Source: Enterobacteriaceae bacterium 4M9 (GTDB taxonomy: Bacteria > Pseudomonadota > Gammaproteobacteria > Enterobacterales > Enterobacteriaceae). From it: a stretch of 64,000 nt of DNA. Of the stretch, positions 1-7,543 are shown piece after piece. Below the pieces are notes generated by a model. The model was given only the letters and a program-made list of their open reading frames with translations, made no database searches and was not told the DNA's origin. The position numbers were made by a program, and so were the translations under genes. The first letter of the stretch is position 1. Each line of letters begins with the position of its first letter. Location: the NCBI GenBank assembly GCA_010092695.1, contig JAADJJ010000001.1:3472001-3536000 (forward strand), read 5' to 3'.

Positions 1-18
1 GGACGGATCGCAGGCAAT

Positions 19-46
19 AAAAAAGCCACCCGTCGGTGGCTTTTTT
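19..46 (-). terminator. Rho-independent terminator after aroG
   Basis: A GCCACC/GGTGGC stem (25-30 with 35-40) and 4-nt loop are flanked by A and T runs, so the hairpin can work in both directions. It lies 14 bp past the aroG stop, and read on the minus strand it ends in a T tract. Confidence 0.85.
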
Positions 47-59
47 ACTGGAACAACGC

Positions 60-1112
60 TTACCCGCGGCGCGCTTTAACCGCTGCTGCCAGCTGGCGCA
101 GAATAGCATCAGTATCTTCCCAGCCGATACAGGCATCGGTGACGCTCTTGCCATACACCAGCGGCTCACCGCTTTCCAGGCTCTGGTTGCCTTCTACCAG
201 GTGACTTTCAATCATCACGCCGGTAATCGCCTTCTCGCCATTGGCAATTTGCGCACAAACGTCAGCGCCTACTTCCATCTGCTTTTTAAACTGCTTGGAG
301 GAGTTAGCATGGCTGAAGTCAATCATCACCTGCGGGCGCAGTCCGGCTTTAGTCAGCCCTTCTTTAACTTCTGCTACATGGTTTGCGCTGTAGTTCGGCT
401 CTTTGCCGCCGCGCAGAATAATATGGCAGTCGCCGTTACCGCTGGTATTTACGATGGCCGAATGGCCCCACTTGGTAACCGACAGGAAGCAGTGCGGCGC
501 GCTGGCGGCATTGATGGCGTCAATCGCCACTTTAATTGTACCGTCGGTGCCGTTTTTAAAGCCAACCGGGCAGGACAGGCCAGACGCCAACTCGCGGTGC
601 ACCTGAGACTCAGTGGTACGTGCGCCGATAGCGCCCCAGCTCATCAGGTCTGCCACATACTGCGGCGTGATCATGTCCAGGAACTCACCGGCTGCCGGTA
701 GGCCGCTGTCATTGATGTCCAGCAGCAGCTTACGCGCAATGCGCAGGCCTTCATTAATCTGGAAGCTGTTATCCATGTGCGGATCGTTAATCAGCCCTTT
801 CCAGCCTACCGTGGTGCGCGGCTTTTCAAAATAAACGCGCATAACGATTTCCAGCTCATTGCCCAGCTCATCGCGCAGTGTCTTCAGGCGACCTGCATAT
901 TCTTTTGCCGCTTTGATATCGTGAATGGAGCACGGGCCAATCACCACCAGTAAACGATCGTCCTGACCTTTCAGGATCTGGTGGATAGCTCGGCGGGCAG
1001 AAGAAACAGTAGTTGCTGCGTTCTCCGTCGCGGGAAACTTCTCCAGCAGTGCGACAGGCGGGAGCAGTTCATTGATTTCTTTGATTCTCAGGTCATCGTT
1101 CAGATAGTTCAT
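60..1112 (-). CDS. aroG: Phe-sensitive DAHP synthase AroG
   Basis: Class I 3-deoxy-D-arabino-heptulosonate-7-phosphate synthase. It condenses phosphoenolpyruvate and erythrose-4-phosphate in the first step of the shikimate pathway, in the cytoplasm. The product is 350 residues, equal to E. coli AroG, and near-identical to it along its length as I recall that protein. The GPCSIHD motif puts the family metal-ligand cysteine at residue 61. The reading frame stays open 15 codons further upstream, but I chose the internal ATG (1112-1110) because it gives the family N-terminus MNYLNDDLRIKEI and the family length. The gene is monocistronic, with a terminator behind it and a TyrR box about 70 bp upstream, which fits repression by TyrR with phenylalanine and tryptophan. 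Confidence 0.97.
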   Translation of the reverse strand: MNYLNDDLRIKEINELLPPVALLEKFPATENAATTVSSARRAIHQILKGQDDRLLVVIGPCSIHDIKAAKEYAGRLKTLRDELGNELEIVMRVYFEKPRTTVGWKGLINDPHMDNSFQINEGLRIARKLLLDINDSGLPAAGEFLDMITPQYVADLMSWGAIGARTTESQVHRELASGLSCPVGFKNGTDGTIKVAIDAINAASAPHCFLSVTKWGHSAIVNTSGNGDCHIILRGGKEPNYSANHVAEVKEGLTKAGLRPQVMIDFSHANSSKQFKKQMEVGADVCAQIANGEKAITGVMIESHLVEGNQSLESGEPLVYGKSVTDACIGWEDTDAILRQLAAAVKARRG

Positions 1113-1178
1113 TGGTGGTTCCGTGGACTGAATTTTGCCGTATTGCAACCCCTCCAATCTATCGCGTCAAATTAAAAG

Positions 1179-1196
1179 TGTAAACCGGGTTTTACA
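1179..1196 (-). promoter_or_regulatory. TyrR box upstream of aroG
   Basis: The sequence TGTAAA-N6-TTTACA is a perfect match to the TyrR operator half-sites. It sits 67-84 bp upstream of the aroG start, as expected for the TyrR-repressed aroG promoter. The rest of the 1113-1444 gap must hold the aroG promoter and the ybgS promoter; I did not identify their -10 and -35 elements. Confidence 0.85.
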
Positions 1197-1444
1197 CCTC
1201 ATACGTCTGACACTGCAAATATCGTCCGTAAAGCATACAAACATGGCAAAAAATGAGAACACGGCTACACTTTACCAAAATTAATTCCGAGATAATTCAT
1301 AAAAAAAGAGAATTATGTGGCTCGCTTTGTCGCAACAATTCTTTTTTGCTAAACAGAAACACTCTGCCAGATTTCTGTCTGGCAAAACGGCGATGATCGC
1401 CGTCGTACCCACAGAAAATATAACAACACGACAGGAGCACTATC

Positions 1445-1822
1445 ATGAAGCAACCGACCCGCCTTTTGTTAAGCCTCATCCTGATGCTCAGCAGCGGTGC
1501 AGCGCTGGCCGCCTCCAACAATAATGGCCAGGAAAATGCAGCCGCAGATGCTGGTCTGCCAGCGCCGGGCGCCCATGAAAATCTGCCCCCAAAAAATACC
1601 GATAACAGCCAGATAAACAGCGGTTCTGATAATACTAACCAGACAGGTAATACCAGCGGTGGAAATTCCACCATGTCTGGTGATGGCATGACAACGGATG
1701 AGGTGCACAAAAACACACTGTGCAAAAACGGGCAATGCCCGCAGACCAATAAGAAAATAGATATGCAGAATGGCAATAATACTAAATCCATTGACCCTCA
1801 CACCAAAAAAACCCACCCGTAA
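1445..1822 (+). CDS. ybgS: YbgS-like periplasmic protein
   Basis: A 125-residue protein with a Sec signal peptide (about residues 1-22, LMLSSGAALAA cleavage region), so probably periplasmic. The mature part is low-complexity, rich in Asn, Gly, Ser and Thr. Its end has a conserved block (GMTTDEVHKNTLCKNGQCP, then NKK) matching E. coli YbgS as I remember it. Two cysteines lie in that block five residues apart. Position between aroG and zitB also matches ybgS. The function is unknown in E. coli (annotated as a homeobox-like or acid-resistance repetitive protein). A strong inverted repeat follows the stop codon. Confidence 0.85.
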   Translation: MKQPTRLLLSLILMLSSGAALAASNNNGQENAAADAGLPAPGAHENLPPKNTDNSQINSGSDNTNQTGNTSGGNSTMSGDGMTTDEVHKNTLCKNGQCPQTNKKIDMQNGNNTKSIDPHTKKTHP

Positions 1823-1827
1823 AACTG

Positions 1828-1854
1828 ACAGGAGAGCACATTGTGCTCTCCTGT
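1828..1854 (+). terminator. Hairpin after ybgS
   Basis: A 12-13 bp perfect inverted repeat (ACAGGAGAGCAC paired with GTGCTCTCCTGT) with a minimal loop starts 5 bp after the ybgS stop. There is no long T tract, so it may be a weak terminator or an mRNA-stabilising 3' hairpin. Confidence 0.5.
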
Positions 1855-1928
1855 TCTTCACAACCCTTTAAAATTTCGCTAACCCCAACCATAATCATCG
1901 TACATATTGCCTTTGAGTTGCGAAGACT

Positions 1929-2867
1929 ATGGCTCATTCCCATTCCGGTACTCCCGAAAAACAGGACGGCAATACACGCCGTCTGCTGATTGCATTTACC
2001 ATAACCGCTGTGTTTCTGGTGGTAGAAGTCGTAGGTGGTCTGTTATCCGGGTCGCTTGCGCTGCTGGCTGATGCAGGCCACATGTTGACTGATGCAGCCG
2101 CTCTGTTGGTTGCCCTGCTGGCGGTCCATTTCTCCCGCCGCCCGGCCAATTCCCGTCATACGTTTGGCTGGCTACGCCTGACCACCATTGCCGCTTTGCT
2201 TAATGCTATTGCGCTGGTTTTAATCACTGTTTTTATCGTCTGGGAAGCCATTCGCCGCTTCTATCAGCCGCAGCCGATTGCTGGCGCACTGATGCTGGTG
2301 ATTGCTTTTGCGGGTCTGTTGGCAAACCTGGTTGCGCTGTGGATACTGCATCGCGGCAGCGGTGAAAAAAACCTGAACGTGCGCGCAGCCTCGCTGCATG
2401 TTATGGGTGACCTGCTCGGCTCCGTGGGAGCGATTGCCGCGGCGCTTATCATCCTCTGGACCGGCTGGACGCCTATTGACCCCATTCTCTCAATATTCGT
2501 TTCCTGTCTGGTGCTACGTAGCGCATGGCGGCTAATGAAAGAGAGTATTAATGAATTACTGGAAGGGGCGCCAAACGCCGTCGACATTGATGAGCTTAAA
2601 AGCAATATGTCGCGCGAATTGCCGGAAGTACGCAACGTGCATCACGTTCATCTGTGGATGGTGGGCGAAAAACCGGTCATGACCCTGCATGTCCAGGCGG
2701 CCCCGTCAGACGATCATGATGCCTTACTTGAGCGAATTCATCATTTTCTGGCTCATGAATACCAGATAGATCACGCCACCGTGCAGATAGAGTACCAGGA
2801 CAGCGAAGGGCACGACTGTGATTTAAACCAGACTGGTGGCGATTATCATCTGAGCCATCACCATTAA
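1929..2867 (+). CDS. zitB: Zinc efflux transporter ZitB (CDF family)
   Basis: Cation diffusion facilitator of 312 residues (E. coli ZitB has 313) that exports Zn2+ across the inner membrane in exchange for protons. Six hydrophobic segments are visible between about residues 17 and 205. The first carries LLADAGHMLTDAAALLVALLA, with the H-x3-D zinc site, and a second HxxxD (HVMGDLLG) lies near residue 157. The cytoplasmic tail has HHVHLWMVG and ends in His-rich DYHLSHHH. The gene is convergent with pnuC and the two stop regions overlap by 4 bp. The start at 1929 gives the expected MAHSHS N-terminus. Confidence 0.95.
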   Translation: MAHSHSGTPEKQDGNTRRLLIAFTITAVFLVVEVVGGLLSGSLALLADAGHMLTDAAALLVALLAVHFSRRPANSRHTFGWLRLTTIAALLNAIALVLITVFIVWEAIRRFYQPQPIAGALMLVIAFAGLLANLVALWILHRGSGEKNLNVRAASLHVMGDLLGSVGAIAAALIILWTGWTPIDPILSIFVSCLVLRSAWRLMKESINELLEGAPNAVDIDELKSNMSRELPEVRNVHHVHLWMVGEKPVMTLHVQAAPSDDHDALLERIHHFLAHEYQIDHATVQIEYQDSEGHDCDLNQTGGDYHLSHHH

Positions 2868-3583
2868 GGTGCCAGCGCGCGCGAACCATGTTCGTGCGCG
2901 CTTTTCATCCACATCCGGCTACCGTTAACGGCGATAAACGTCAGAATCAGGTATTCCAGTGCCATCGCCCACACGCCCTGTAGCGCAAAAATCACCACGC
3001 TAATCACATTTACTACCGTCCACAGCAGCCAGTTTTCCACATATTTACGCGTCATGAGAATCATTGCCACGATGGACAGCACCATCATGCTGGCATCCCA
3101 GAACGGAAAGGCATCCGGTTGCAGGGCTGGCATCGCCACATTCATGCCCAACGCGTGCATGACGTTCACTGCAATGCGCGTCAGAAAAGCAAACACCGGG
3201 TCAATCCACACGCTCATGAGCGCAATCGCCACGGCGCAGGCAGCGAGCCAAGCCAATGCCTTCTTGCGCGCCAGCCAGCGAATATGCAGTAGCGCCTGCT
3301 GGCTGGAGCTCTGGCGTGACCAGGCATACCAGCCATAAAGGTTGGCGATAAAGAAAAAAAGCTGCAGCAGCAGGCTGGCATAAAGCTGGATCTGGAAGAA
3401 GATAATGGCGAAGAGTGTGACGTTCACCAGGCCAAACGCGTAATTCACTATTTTTTCAAGGCTTGCAAGCCAGATGCACAGTAATCCTGCCACGGTTCCA
3501 ACGGCTTCTATCCATGACAAATCATAGCCACCGGCACCCAGTGGGATGTGCACCAGAATGTTTTGCGTACTGAAAAAATCCAT
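2864..3583 (-). CDS. pnuC: Nicotinamide riboside transporter PnuC
   Basis: Integral inner-membrane permease of 239 residues, the same length as E. coli PnuC. It facilitates uptake of nicotinamide riboside for NAD salvage. Several hydrophobic helices are visible, and the family signatures WIEAVGTVAGLLCIWLAS near the N-terminus, NLYGWYAW in the middle and RKYVENWLLWTVVNVISV in the C-terminal half are intact. It follows nadA by 21 bp on the same strand and probably shares its NadR-controlled promoter. Its 3' end overlaps zitB by 4 bp. Confidence 0.95.
   Translation of the reverse strand: MDFFSTQNILVHIPLGAGGYDLSWIEAVGTVAGLLCIWLASLEKIVNYAFGLVNVTLFAIIFFQIQLYASLLLQLFFFIANLYGWYAWSRQSSSQQALLHIRWLARKKALAWLAACAVAIALMSVWIDPVFAFLTRIAVNVMHALGMNVAMPALQPDAFPFWDASMMVLSIVAMILMTRKYVENWLLWTVVNVISVVIFALQGVWAMALEYLILTFIAVNGSRMWMKSAHEHGSRALAP
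2874..2906 (+). terminator. zitB terminator embedded in pnuC coding sequence
   Basis: A 12-bp stem with one G-T pair (2874-2885 with 2891-2902), loop CCATG, is followed by TTTT on the plus strand. It begins 7 bp after the zitB stop but lies inside the last codons of pnuC, which read ARALAP. Confidence 0.6.
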
Positions 3584-3604
3584 ATTCGCTCCAGAACGTA
3601 CGGT

Positions 3605-4666
3605 TTACGCGTTTCCTTTAATTTGCAGGCGAAGTGTAGCAGCAAAATCCAGCATACGGTTGAGCGGCACCAGCGCCTGTGTACGCAACGCTGAGGGGAC
3701 GTGGACCTCATGCATGGCGCCGCCCTGCTCCAGCCCCTGCGCAATGGCCTGCAGGCCGTTCATCGCCATCCATGGACAGTGCGCGCAGCTGCGACACGTT
3801 GCGCCTTCACCCGCGGTCGGTGCTTCAAGCAATATCTTATCCGGGCAAGCCTGCTGCATTTTGTAAAAGATACCGCGATCGGTGGCGACAATCATGTGCT
3901 TATGAGGCAGGCGCTGTGCGGCGGCAATGAGCTGACTGGTTGAGCCGACGGCATCGGCCATATCCACCACCGACTGTGGCGACTCCGGATGTACCAGCAC
4001 CGCTGCATCCGGGTACAGCGCTTTCATGCGCGCCAGCGCCTGAGTTTTAAATTCGTCATGCACAATGCAGGCACCCTGCCAGCACAGTACATCCGCTCCG
4101 GTTTGCTTTTGTACGTAATGCCCCAGATGCCTGTCCGGCCCCCAGAGGACTTTCTCTCCCTGAGCATCAAGATGGTCAATAAGTTCCACAGCAATGCTGG
4201 AGGTAACCACCCAGTCCGCACGCGCTTTTACCGCCGCTGAAGTGTTGGCGTACACCACCACGGTACGATCCGGGTGCGCGTCGCAAAAGGCGCTGAACTG
4301 CTGCTCAGGGCAGCCGAGATCCAGCGAACACTCTGCCTGAAGCGTCGGCATCAGAATGGTTTTTTCAGGACTGAGGATTTTGGCCGTTTCGCCCATAAAA
4401 CGAACGCCTGCTACAAGCAGCGTGGTCGCCGGGTGGTTGGCACCAAAACGCGCCATCTCAAGCGAATCGGCAACACAGCCGCCGGTTTCTTCTGCCAGCG
4501 CCTGAATCTCTGGATCGGTATAATAATGTGCCACCATGACTGCATTGCGCGCTTTCAGCAGCTTCTTTATCTGCTCGCGGTACGCCTGCTTTTCCTCAAC
4601 GCTCAACGGCGTGGGCTTTGGCGGGAACGGATAAATGGCTGCCTGCGGATCGAATATCTCGCTCAT
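3605..4666 (-). CDS. nadA: Quinolinate synthase NadA
   Basis: [4Fe-4S] enzyme that condenses iminoaspartate with dihydroxyacetone phosphate to quinolinate in de novo NAD synthesis. The product is 353 residues, against about 347 in E. coli; the difference is a short C-terminal tail after MLDFAATLR. Cysteine motifs of the family are present: SLDLGCP, LCWQGACIV and CRSCAHCPW. The AHYYTDPEIQ and HPESP substrate-loop motifs are also intact. It is the first gene of a nadA-pnuC unit, with a NadR-like operator 73 bp upstream. Confidence 0.96.
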   Translation of the reverse strand: MSEIFDPQAAIYPFPPKPTPLSVEEKQAYREQIKKLLKARNAVMVAHYYTDPEIQALAEETGGCVADSLEMARFGANHPATTLLVAGVRFMGETAKILSPEKTILMPTLQAECSLDLGCPEQQFSAFCDAHPDRTVVVYANTSAAVKARADWVVTSSIAVELIDHLDAQGEKVLWGPDRHLGHYVQKQTGADVLCWQGACIVHDEFKTQALARMKALYPDAAVLVHPESPQSVVDMADAVGSTSQLIAAAQRLPHKHMIVATDRGIFYKMQQACPDKILLEAPTAGEGATCRSCAHCPWMAMNGLQAIAQGLEQGGAMHEVHVPSALRTQALVPLNRMLDFAATLRLQIKGNA

Positions 4667-4738
4667 TGCTTTTCTCGTTTGTCTTGCTTAACGGAATTGC
4701 CCAGTAAACGGGCACATATGGGCTTCAAAGGGTTTTAT

Positions 4739-4756
4739 TGTTTTATATGCTAAACA
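4739..4756 (-). promoter_or_regulatory. NadR-like operator upstream of nadA
   Basis: TGTTTT-N6-TAAACA matches the NadR box (TGTTTA-N6-TAAACA) at all but one position, and lies upstream of nadA-pnuC where NadR represses in enterics. Confidence 0.75.
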
Positions 4757-5325
4757 AGATAGCCGATTGTTGCGTGGTTGTCGTGGGGTATTTGTGGTTT
4801 CAGTTAATCTGGCAGAGACGGTTACAGGGCTGATGAGGAGAATGCCTGACGTGGAAGAGGCTGTTCAGCCGCATTGCCTCTCTCATGCTGGTCACTTTAG
4901 CTTCAGTGAGTGTTCCGTTCACCTGGAACCCGGCAACAAATGGTGCTTCATCTACGGTGAACGGGCAAAGAGGGCCACCGCGGCCCTCTTTGCAATCTCC
5001 GGCGGCCCCGCAACGAAATCGCCGCTTCGCGGTGCGCTCACCTCGCGGCGCTGCGCCTGCGGCCGGCTCGACTCGACATCCTGTTTACTCGGCCCATCCC
5101 AGGACCTCGCCCCTTCGGGGCCAACGCTTGCGGCGTTGTTCAACATTGCTCCCGGCAATGTTGTCGCCTCAGCCCACCATCCCTGGCGGTCTGACCTTGT
5201 CTTCCGGTCTTCGGTTCGCCGATTTCAGCGGGGGTCAGCACCCCACACTGTATGCCCGTGCGCGTTAAAAACGAATGAGTGCGCTGTTCATCTGCACAAG
5301 TCACCGCAAAGCGGCTGCGTTGACT
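4757..5325. other. GC-rich non-coding tail between nadA and the tRNA cluster
   Basis: About 570 bp with no convincing gene. It holds a 12-bp perfect hairpin at 4965-4993 and several short GC-rich inverted motifs (for example near 5120-5160). From 5303 it becomes related to the 158-bp repeat described separately. A 204-codon open frame on the plus strand (4767-5381) runs across it and into the repeat. I reject that frame as a gene because of its composition and lack of a recognisable product. Confidence 0.5.
4965..4993. repeat. 12-bp perfect inverted repeat
   Basis: GCAAAGAGGGCC at 4965-4976 pairs perfectly with GGCCCTCTTTGC at 4982-4993 around a 5-nt loop. No T tract follows on either strand, so it is not a standard intrinsic terminator. 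It could be the distal end of the tRNA transcript or a remnant of an element. Confidence 0.5.
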
Positions 5326-5430
5326 CACTAGCGTTTGGCTCGAATCGACGGCAGGTTCGAATCTCAGGTTTCAGTGGATAGCAAAAAGGCGCCTTTAGGG
5401 CGCCTTTTTACATGGTGGGTCGTGCAGGAT
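5326..5430 (-). repeat. Distal copy of the tRNA-Lys tail repeat
   Basis: This block matches 5484-5588 at a constant offset of 158 bp with a few mismatches. It contains an AGGTTCGAATCTCAGG motif, a complete terminator hairpin (5383-5409), and the last 18 nt of tRNA-Lys (5413-5430, identical to the 3' end of the intact genes) before the match to the tRNA is lost. Weaker similarity extends further out, to 5303. The layout is like the rtT repeats of the E. coli tyrT operon, which also carry the 3' end of their tRNA. Confidence 0.8.
5383..5409 (-). terminator. Second terminator in tRNA tail repeat
   Basis: AAAAAGGCGCC / GGCGCCTTTTT stem with a 5-nt loop, identical to the hairpin directly after the last tRNA-Lys. 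Confidence 0.75.
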
Positions 5431-5483
5431 GACTCGGCTTCGCCTCGCCCTTTGGGCGTCGCCGCGAAGCTGCTCCGTTGCCT

Positions 5484-5588
5484 CACTGGCGTTCGGCTCG
5501 AACCTGCAGCAGGTTCGAATCTCAGGCTTCAGTGGACAGCAAAAAGGCGCCTTTAGGGCGCCTTTTTACATGGTGGGTCGTGCAGGAT
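5484..5588 (-). repeat. Proximal copy of the tRNA-Lys tail repeat
   Basis: Proximal unit of the 158-bp-period repeat. Its high-coordinate end (5571-5588) is the true 3' end of the last tRNA-Lys. It also contains a 10-bp perfect inverted repeat, TCGAACCTGC/GCAGGTTCGA, around a single base, which resembles T-arm sequence on both strands. Confidence 0.8.
5541..5567 (-). terminator. Terminator of the tRNA operon
   Basis: An 11-bp stem, AAAAAGGCGCC (5541-5551) with GGCGCCTTTTT (5557-5567), lies 3 bp after the last tRNA gene. The flanking A/T runs give a T tract on the minus strand. Confidence 0.9.
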
Positions 5589-5646
5589 TCGAACCTGCGA
5601 CCAATTGATTAAAAGTCAACTGCTCTACCAACTGAGCTAACGACCC
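5571..5646 (-). tRNA. tRNA-Lys (TTT), last in operon
   Basis: A 76-nt gene starting GGGTCGTTAGCTCAG, with anticodon loop CTTTTAA (anticodon TTT), T-arm GGTTCGAATCC, and an encoded CCA end. It is identical to the three other Lys copies here. Confidence 0.97.
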
Positions 5647-5672
5647 GTTGCGGGTAATACATATCTTCGAAG

Positions 5673-5748
5673 TGGTGGGTCGTGCAGGATTCGAACCTGC
5701 GACCAATTGATTAAAAGTCAACTGCTCTACCAACTGAGCTAACGACCC
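5673..5748 (-). tRNA. tRNA-Lys (TTT)
   Basis: A 76-nt gene identical to the other Lys copies, CCA encoded, 26 bp from the next tRNA. The spacers after this gene and after the last copy's upstream neighbour are similar to each other, which points to tandem duplication. Confidence 0.97.
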
Positions 5749-5773
5749 GCTGGGGGTAATGCACATCTTCGAA

Positions 5774-5849
5774 TGGTGGGTCGTGCAGGATTCGAACCTG
5801 CGACCAATTGATTAAAAGTCAACTGCTCTACCAACTGAGCTAACGACCC
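5774..5849 (-). tRNA. lysW: tRNA-Lys (TTT)
   Basis: A 76-nt gene identical to the other Lys copies, CCA encoded, lying only 4 bp after tRNA-Val. By order it corresponds to E. coli lysW. Confidence 0.96.
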
Positions 5850-5853
5850 GCAA

Positions 5854-5929
5854 TGGTGGGTGATGACGGGCTCGAACCGCCGACCCCCTCCGTGTAAAGG
5901 AGATGCTCTACCAACTGAGCTAATCACCC
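5854..5929 (-). tRNA. valT: tRNA-Val (TAC)
   Basis: A 76-nt gene starting GGGTGATTAGCTCAG, anticodon loop TTTACAC (anticodon TAC), T-arm GGTTCGAGCCC, CCA encoded. The anticodon stem is TCTCC/GGAGG with one T-G pair. D-arm and anticodon-arm bases differ slightly from E. coli valT as I recall it. Its place after the first tRNA-Lys matches valT. Confidence 0.95.
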
Positions 5930-5950
5930 ACTGCGACTACTAATATTAAG

Positions 5951-6026
5951 TGGTGGGTCGTGCAGGATTCGAACCTGCGACCAATTGATTAAAAGTCAAC
6001 TGCTCTACCAACTGAGCTAACGACCC
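5951..6026 (-). tRNA. lysT: tRNA-Lys (TTT), first in operon
   Basis: A 76-nt gene identical to the other Lys copies. It is the promoter-proximal gene of the cluster; E. coli has lysT here. The E. coli cluster has seven tRNAs as I recall, while this one has five and only one Val. Confidence 0.97.
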
Positions 6027-6075
6027 ACTTTTTACCGGTTCAGACTTAACGCCTTAGCCCCGGCAACGGCGGCAT

Positions 6076-6103
6076 ATATTACTGGTTTAAGATTCTGACG
6101 CAA
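6076..6103 (-). promoter_or_regulatory. Likely promoter of the tRNA operon
   Basis: On the minus strand TTGCGT (6103-6098), a 16-bp spacer and TAATAT (6081-6076) are followed by a GC-rich discriminator (GCCGCCG). That combination is typical of stringently controlled stable-RNA promoters. It lies about 50 bp upstream of the first tRNA-Lys. Confidence 0.65.
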
Positions 6104-6188
6104 CAATAATTTTGCGAATGACTGCTTAACCGCTCAGGATTCATGCGGCCCGGCCAGAAAAACAGCGCCTCAGACCTGCCGCATGCCA

Positions 6189-6977
6189 TCACTTCGCATC
6201 AATTTTTTTCTGCGCCTGCTTCGCCGCTTCCGTGCCAGGGTATTTGGTCACCACCTGCTGATAAACGGCCTTCGCTTTCGCGCTGTCGCCCTTATCCTGC
6301 ATGATGACGCCCACTTTATACATGGCATCTGGCGCCTTTGGCGATTTCGGCCAGCTCTTCACTACGGTGGCAAAGTAGTGCGCTGCGCCGTCCTTATCCC
6401 CTTTGTTATAGCTCAGCTGCCCGAGCCAGTAATTGGCGTTCGGCTGATAGGTGGAATCAGGATATTTTTGTACAAAGCTCTGAAATGCCTTAATGGCATC
6501 GTCCTGACGCGCGTTATCCTGCACCAGTGCAAATGCCGCGTTGTAATCCGAGTTTGCATCTCCACCTTGAACAGCCTGCCCTGCGGCTGCTGCACCAGTT
6601 GCTGCGGCTGCGGGCGCAGTGCTGGTTTGCGTACCGCTGCTCGGCGTCTGCGTGCCAGTACCTTCTCCGCTCAGGTTGTCAATCTGCAGCAAAATCTGCC
6701 GCTGACGCTCCTGAATCTGCCCAAGCTGATACTGACTTTCCTGAATCTGGCCACGCAGGGTATCAATATCGGACTGGTTGGCGGAGAGCTGCTGCTGTAG
6801 CTGGGTTAAAAGCTGGCTGTGTGCGTTGGAAATACGTTCAAGTTGGGTGACGCGGTCTTCGACCGAGCCGGAGCCGACACTACTGATTGACGCCTGGGCA
6901 TGAGCGGCCCCTAACGGGGCCGCTGCGCCAACCAGTAACGACAGACTCAAAAGGTAGCGTCTGAAGTTACCGATCAT
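6189..6977 (-). CDS. cpoB: Cell division coordinator CpoB (YbgF)
   Basis: Periplasmic protein of 262 residues (E. coli 263) that links outer-membrane constriction by Tol-Pal with PBP1B peptidoglycan synthesis at the septum. A signal peptide ends near residue 28 (GAAHA-Q). A trimeric coiled-coil segment follows (about 40-105: VTQLERISNAHSQLLTQLQQQ). Then comes a Thr/Ala/Gly linker and three TPR repeats (about 145-262, e.g. YWLGQLSYNKGDKDGAAHYF). It is the last gene of the tol-pal operon, 9 bp after pal. Confidence 0.95.
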   Translation of the reverse strand: MIGNFRRYLLSLSLLVGAAAPLGAAHAQASISSVGSGSVEDRVTQLERISNAHSQLLTQLQQQLSANQSDIDTLRGQIQESQYQLGQIQERQRQILLQIDNLSGEGTGTQTPSSGTQTSTAPAAAATGAAAAGQAVQGGDANSDYNAAFALVQDNARQDDAIKAFQSFVQKYPDSTYQPNANYWLGQLSYNKGDKDGAAHYFATVVKSWPKSPKAPDAMYKVGVIMQDKGDSAKAKAVYQQVVTKYPGTEAAKQAQKKIDAK

Positions 6978-6986
6978 GCCATTCTC

Positions 6987-7511
6987 TTAGTAAACCAGTA
7001 CGGCACGACGGTTTTTAGCGTAAGCCGCTTCGTCATGACCCAGTACTGCAGGTTTCTCTTTACCGTAGGATACGATAGCGATCTGGTCAGCAGAAACACC
7101 TTTACCCTGCAGGTACATTTTCACCGCGTTTGCACGGCGCTCGCCCAGGGCGATGTTGTATTCCGGCGTACCGCGCTCATCCGCGTGACCTTCAACAGTC
7201 ACTTTGTAAGACGGGTTGTTACGCAGGAACGCAGCGTGCGCGTCGAGCATCTGAGCGAACTCAGAGCTCACATCGAAGCTGTCGTAGCCGAAGTATACGA
7301 TGTTGTTCTGCTGCAGCTGCTGCATCTGCAGACGAGCCTGCTCTTCAGAAGACATGTTGCCGCTGCCGTTAGCATCCATACCTGTGCCAGCACCCAGCAT
7401 ACCGCCAGCGCCGTTCTGATCGCTATCGGCGCTCTTGTTGGAACTACAGGCCGCGATAGCCATAACAGGCAGAGCCAGCATCAGCCCTTTCAGCACTTTG
7501 TTCAGTTGCAT
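6987..7511 (-). CDS. pal: Peptidoglycan-associated lipoprotein Pal
   Basis: Outer-membrane lipoprotein of 174 residues. The lipobox is AIAAC with Cys22 as the acylation site. A Gly/Ala/Asn-rich linker is followed by an OmpA-like domain (about 70-174) with the peptidoglycan-binding signature TVEGHADERGTPEYNIALGERRANAV. Pal anchors the outer membrane to the wall and binds TolB. It sits 32 bp downstream of tolB in the operon. Confidence 0.97.
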   Translation of the reverse strand: MQLNKVLKGLMLALPVMAIAACSSNKSADSDQNGAGGMLGAGTGMDANGSGNMSSEEQARLQMQQLQQNNIVYFGYDSFDVSSEFAQMLDAHAAFLRNNPSYKVTVEGHADERGTPEYNIALGERRANAVKMYLQGKGVSADQIAIVSYGKEKPAVLGHDEAAYAKNRRAVLVY

Positions 7512-7543
7512 GTTTAGATCCTTAACTCATCATTTCATTGTTA

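Noticed and set aside
4767..5381. 204-codon plus-strand open frame in the tRNA tail region
   Set aside because: It runs across hairpins and into the repeat, has no convincing ribosome site and no recognisable protein features.
5566..5927. Open frames with the repeated motif SLAQLVEQLTFNQLVAGSNPARPT
   Set aside because: These are translations of the tRNA-Lys genes on the minus strand, a well-known spurious prediction.
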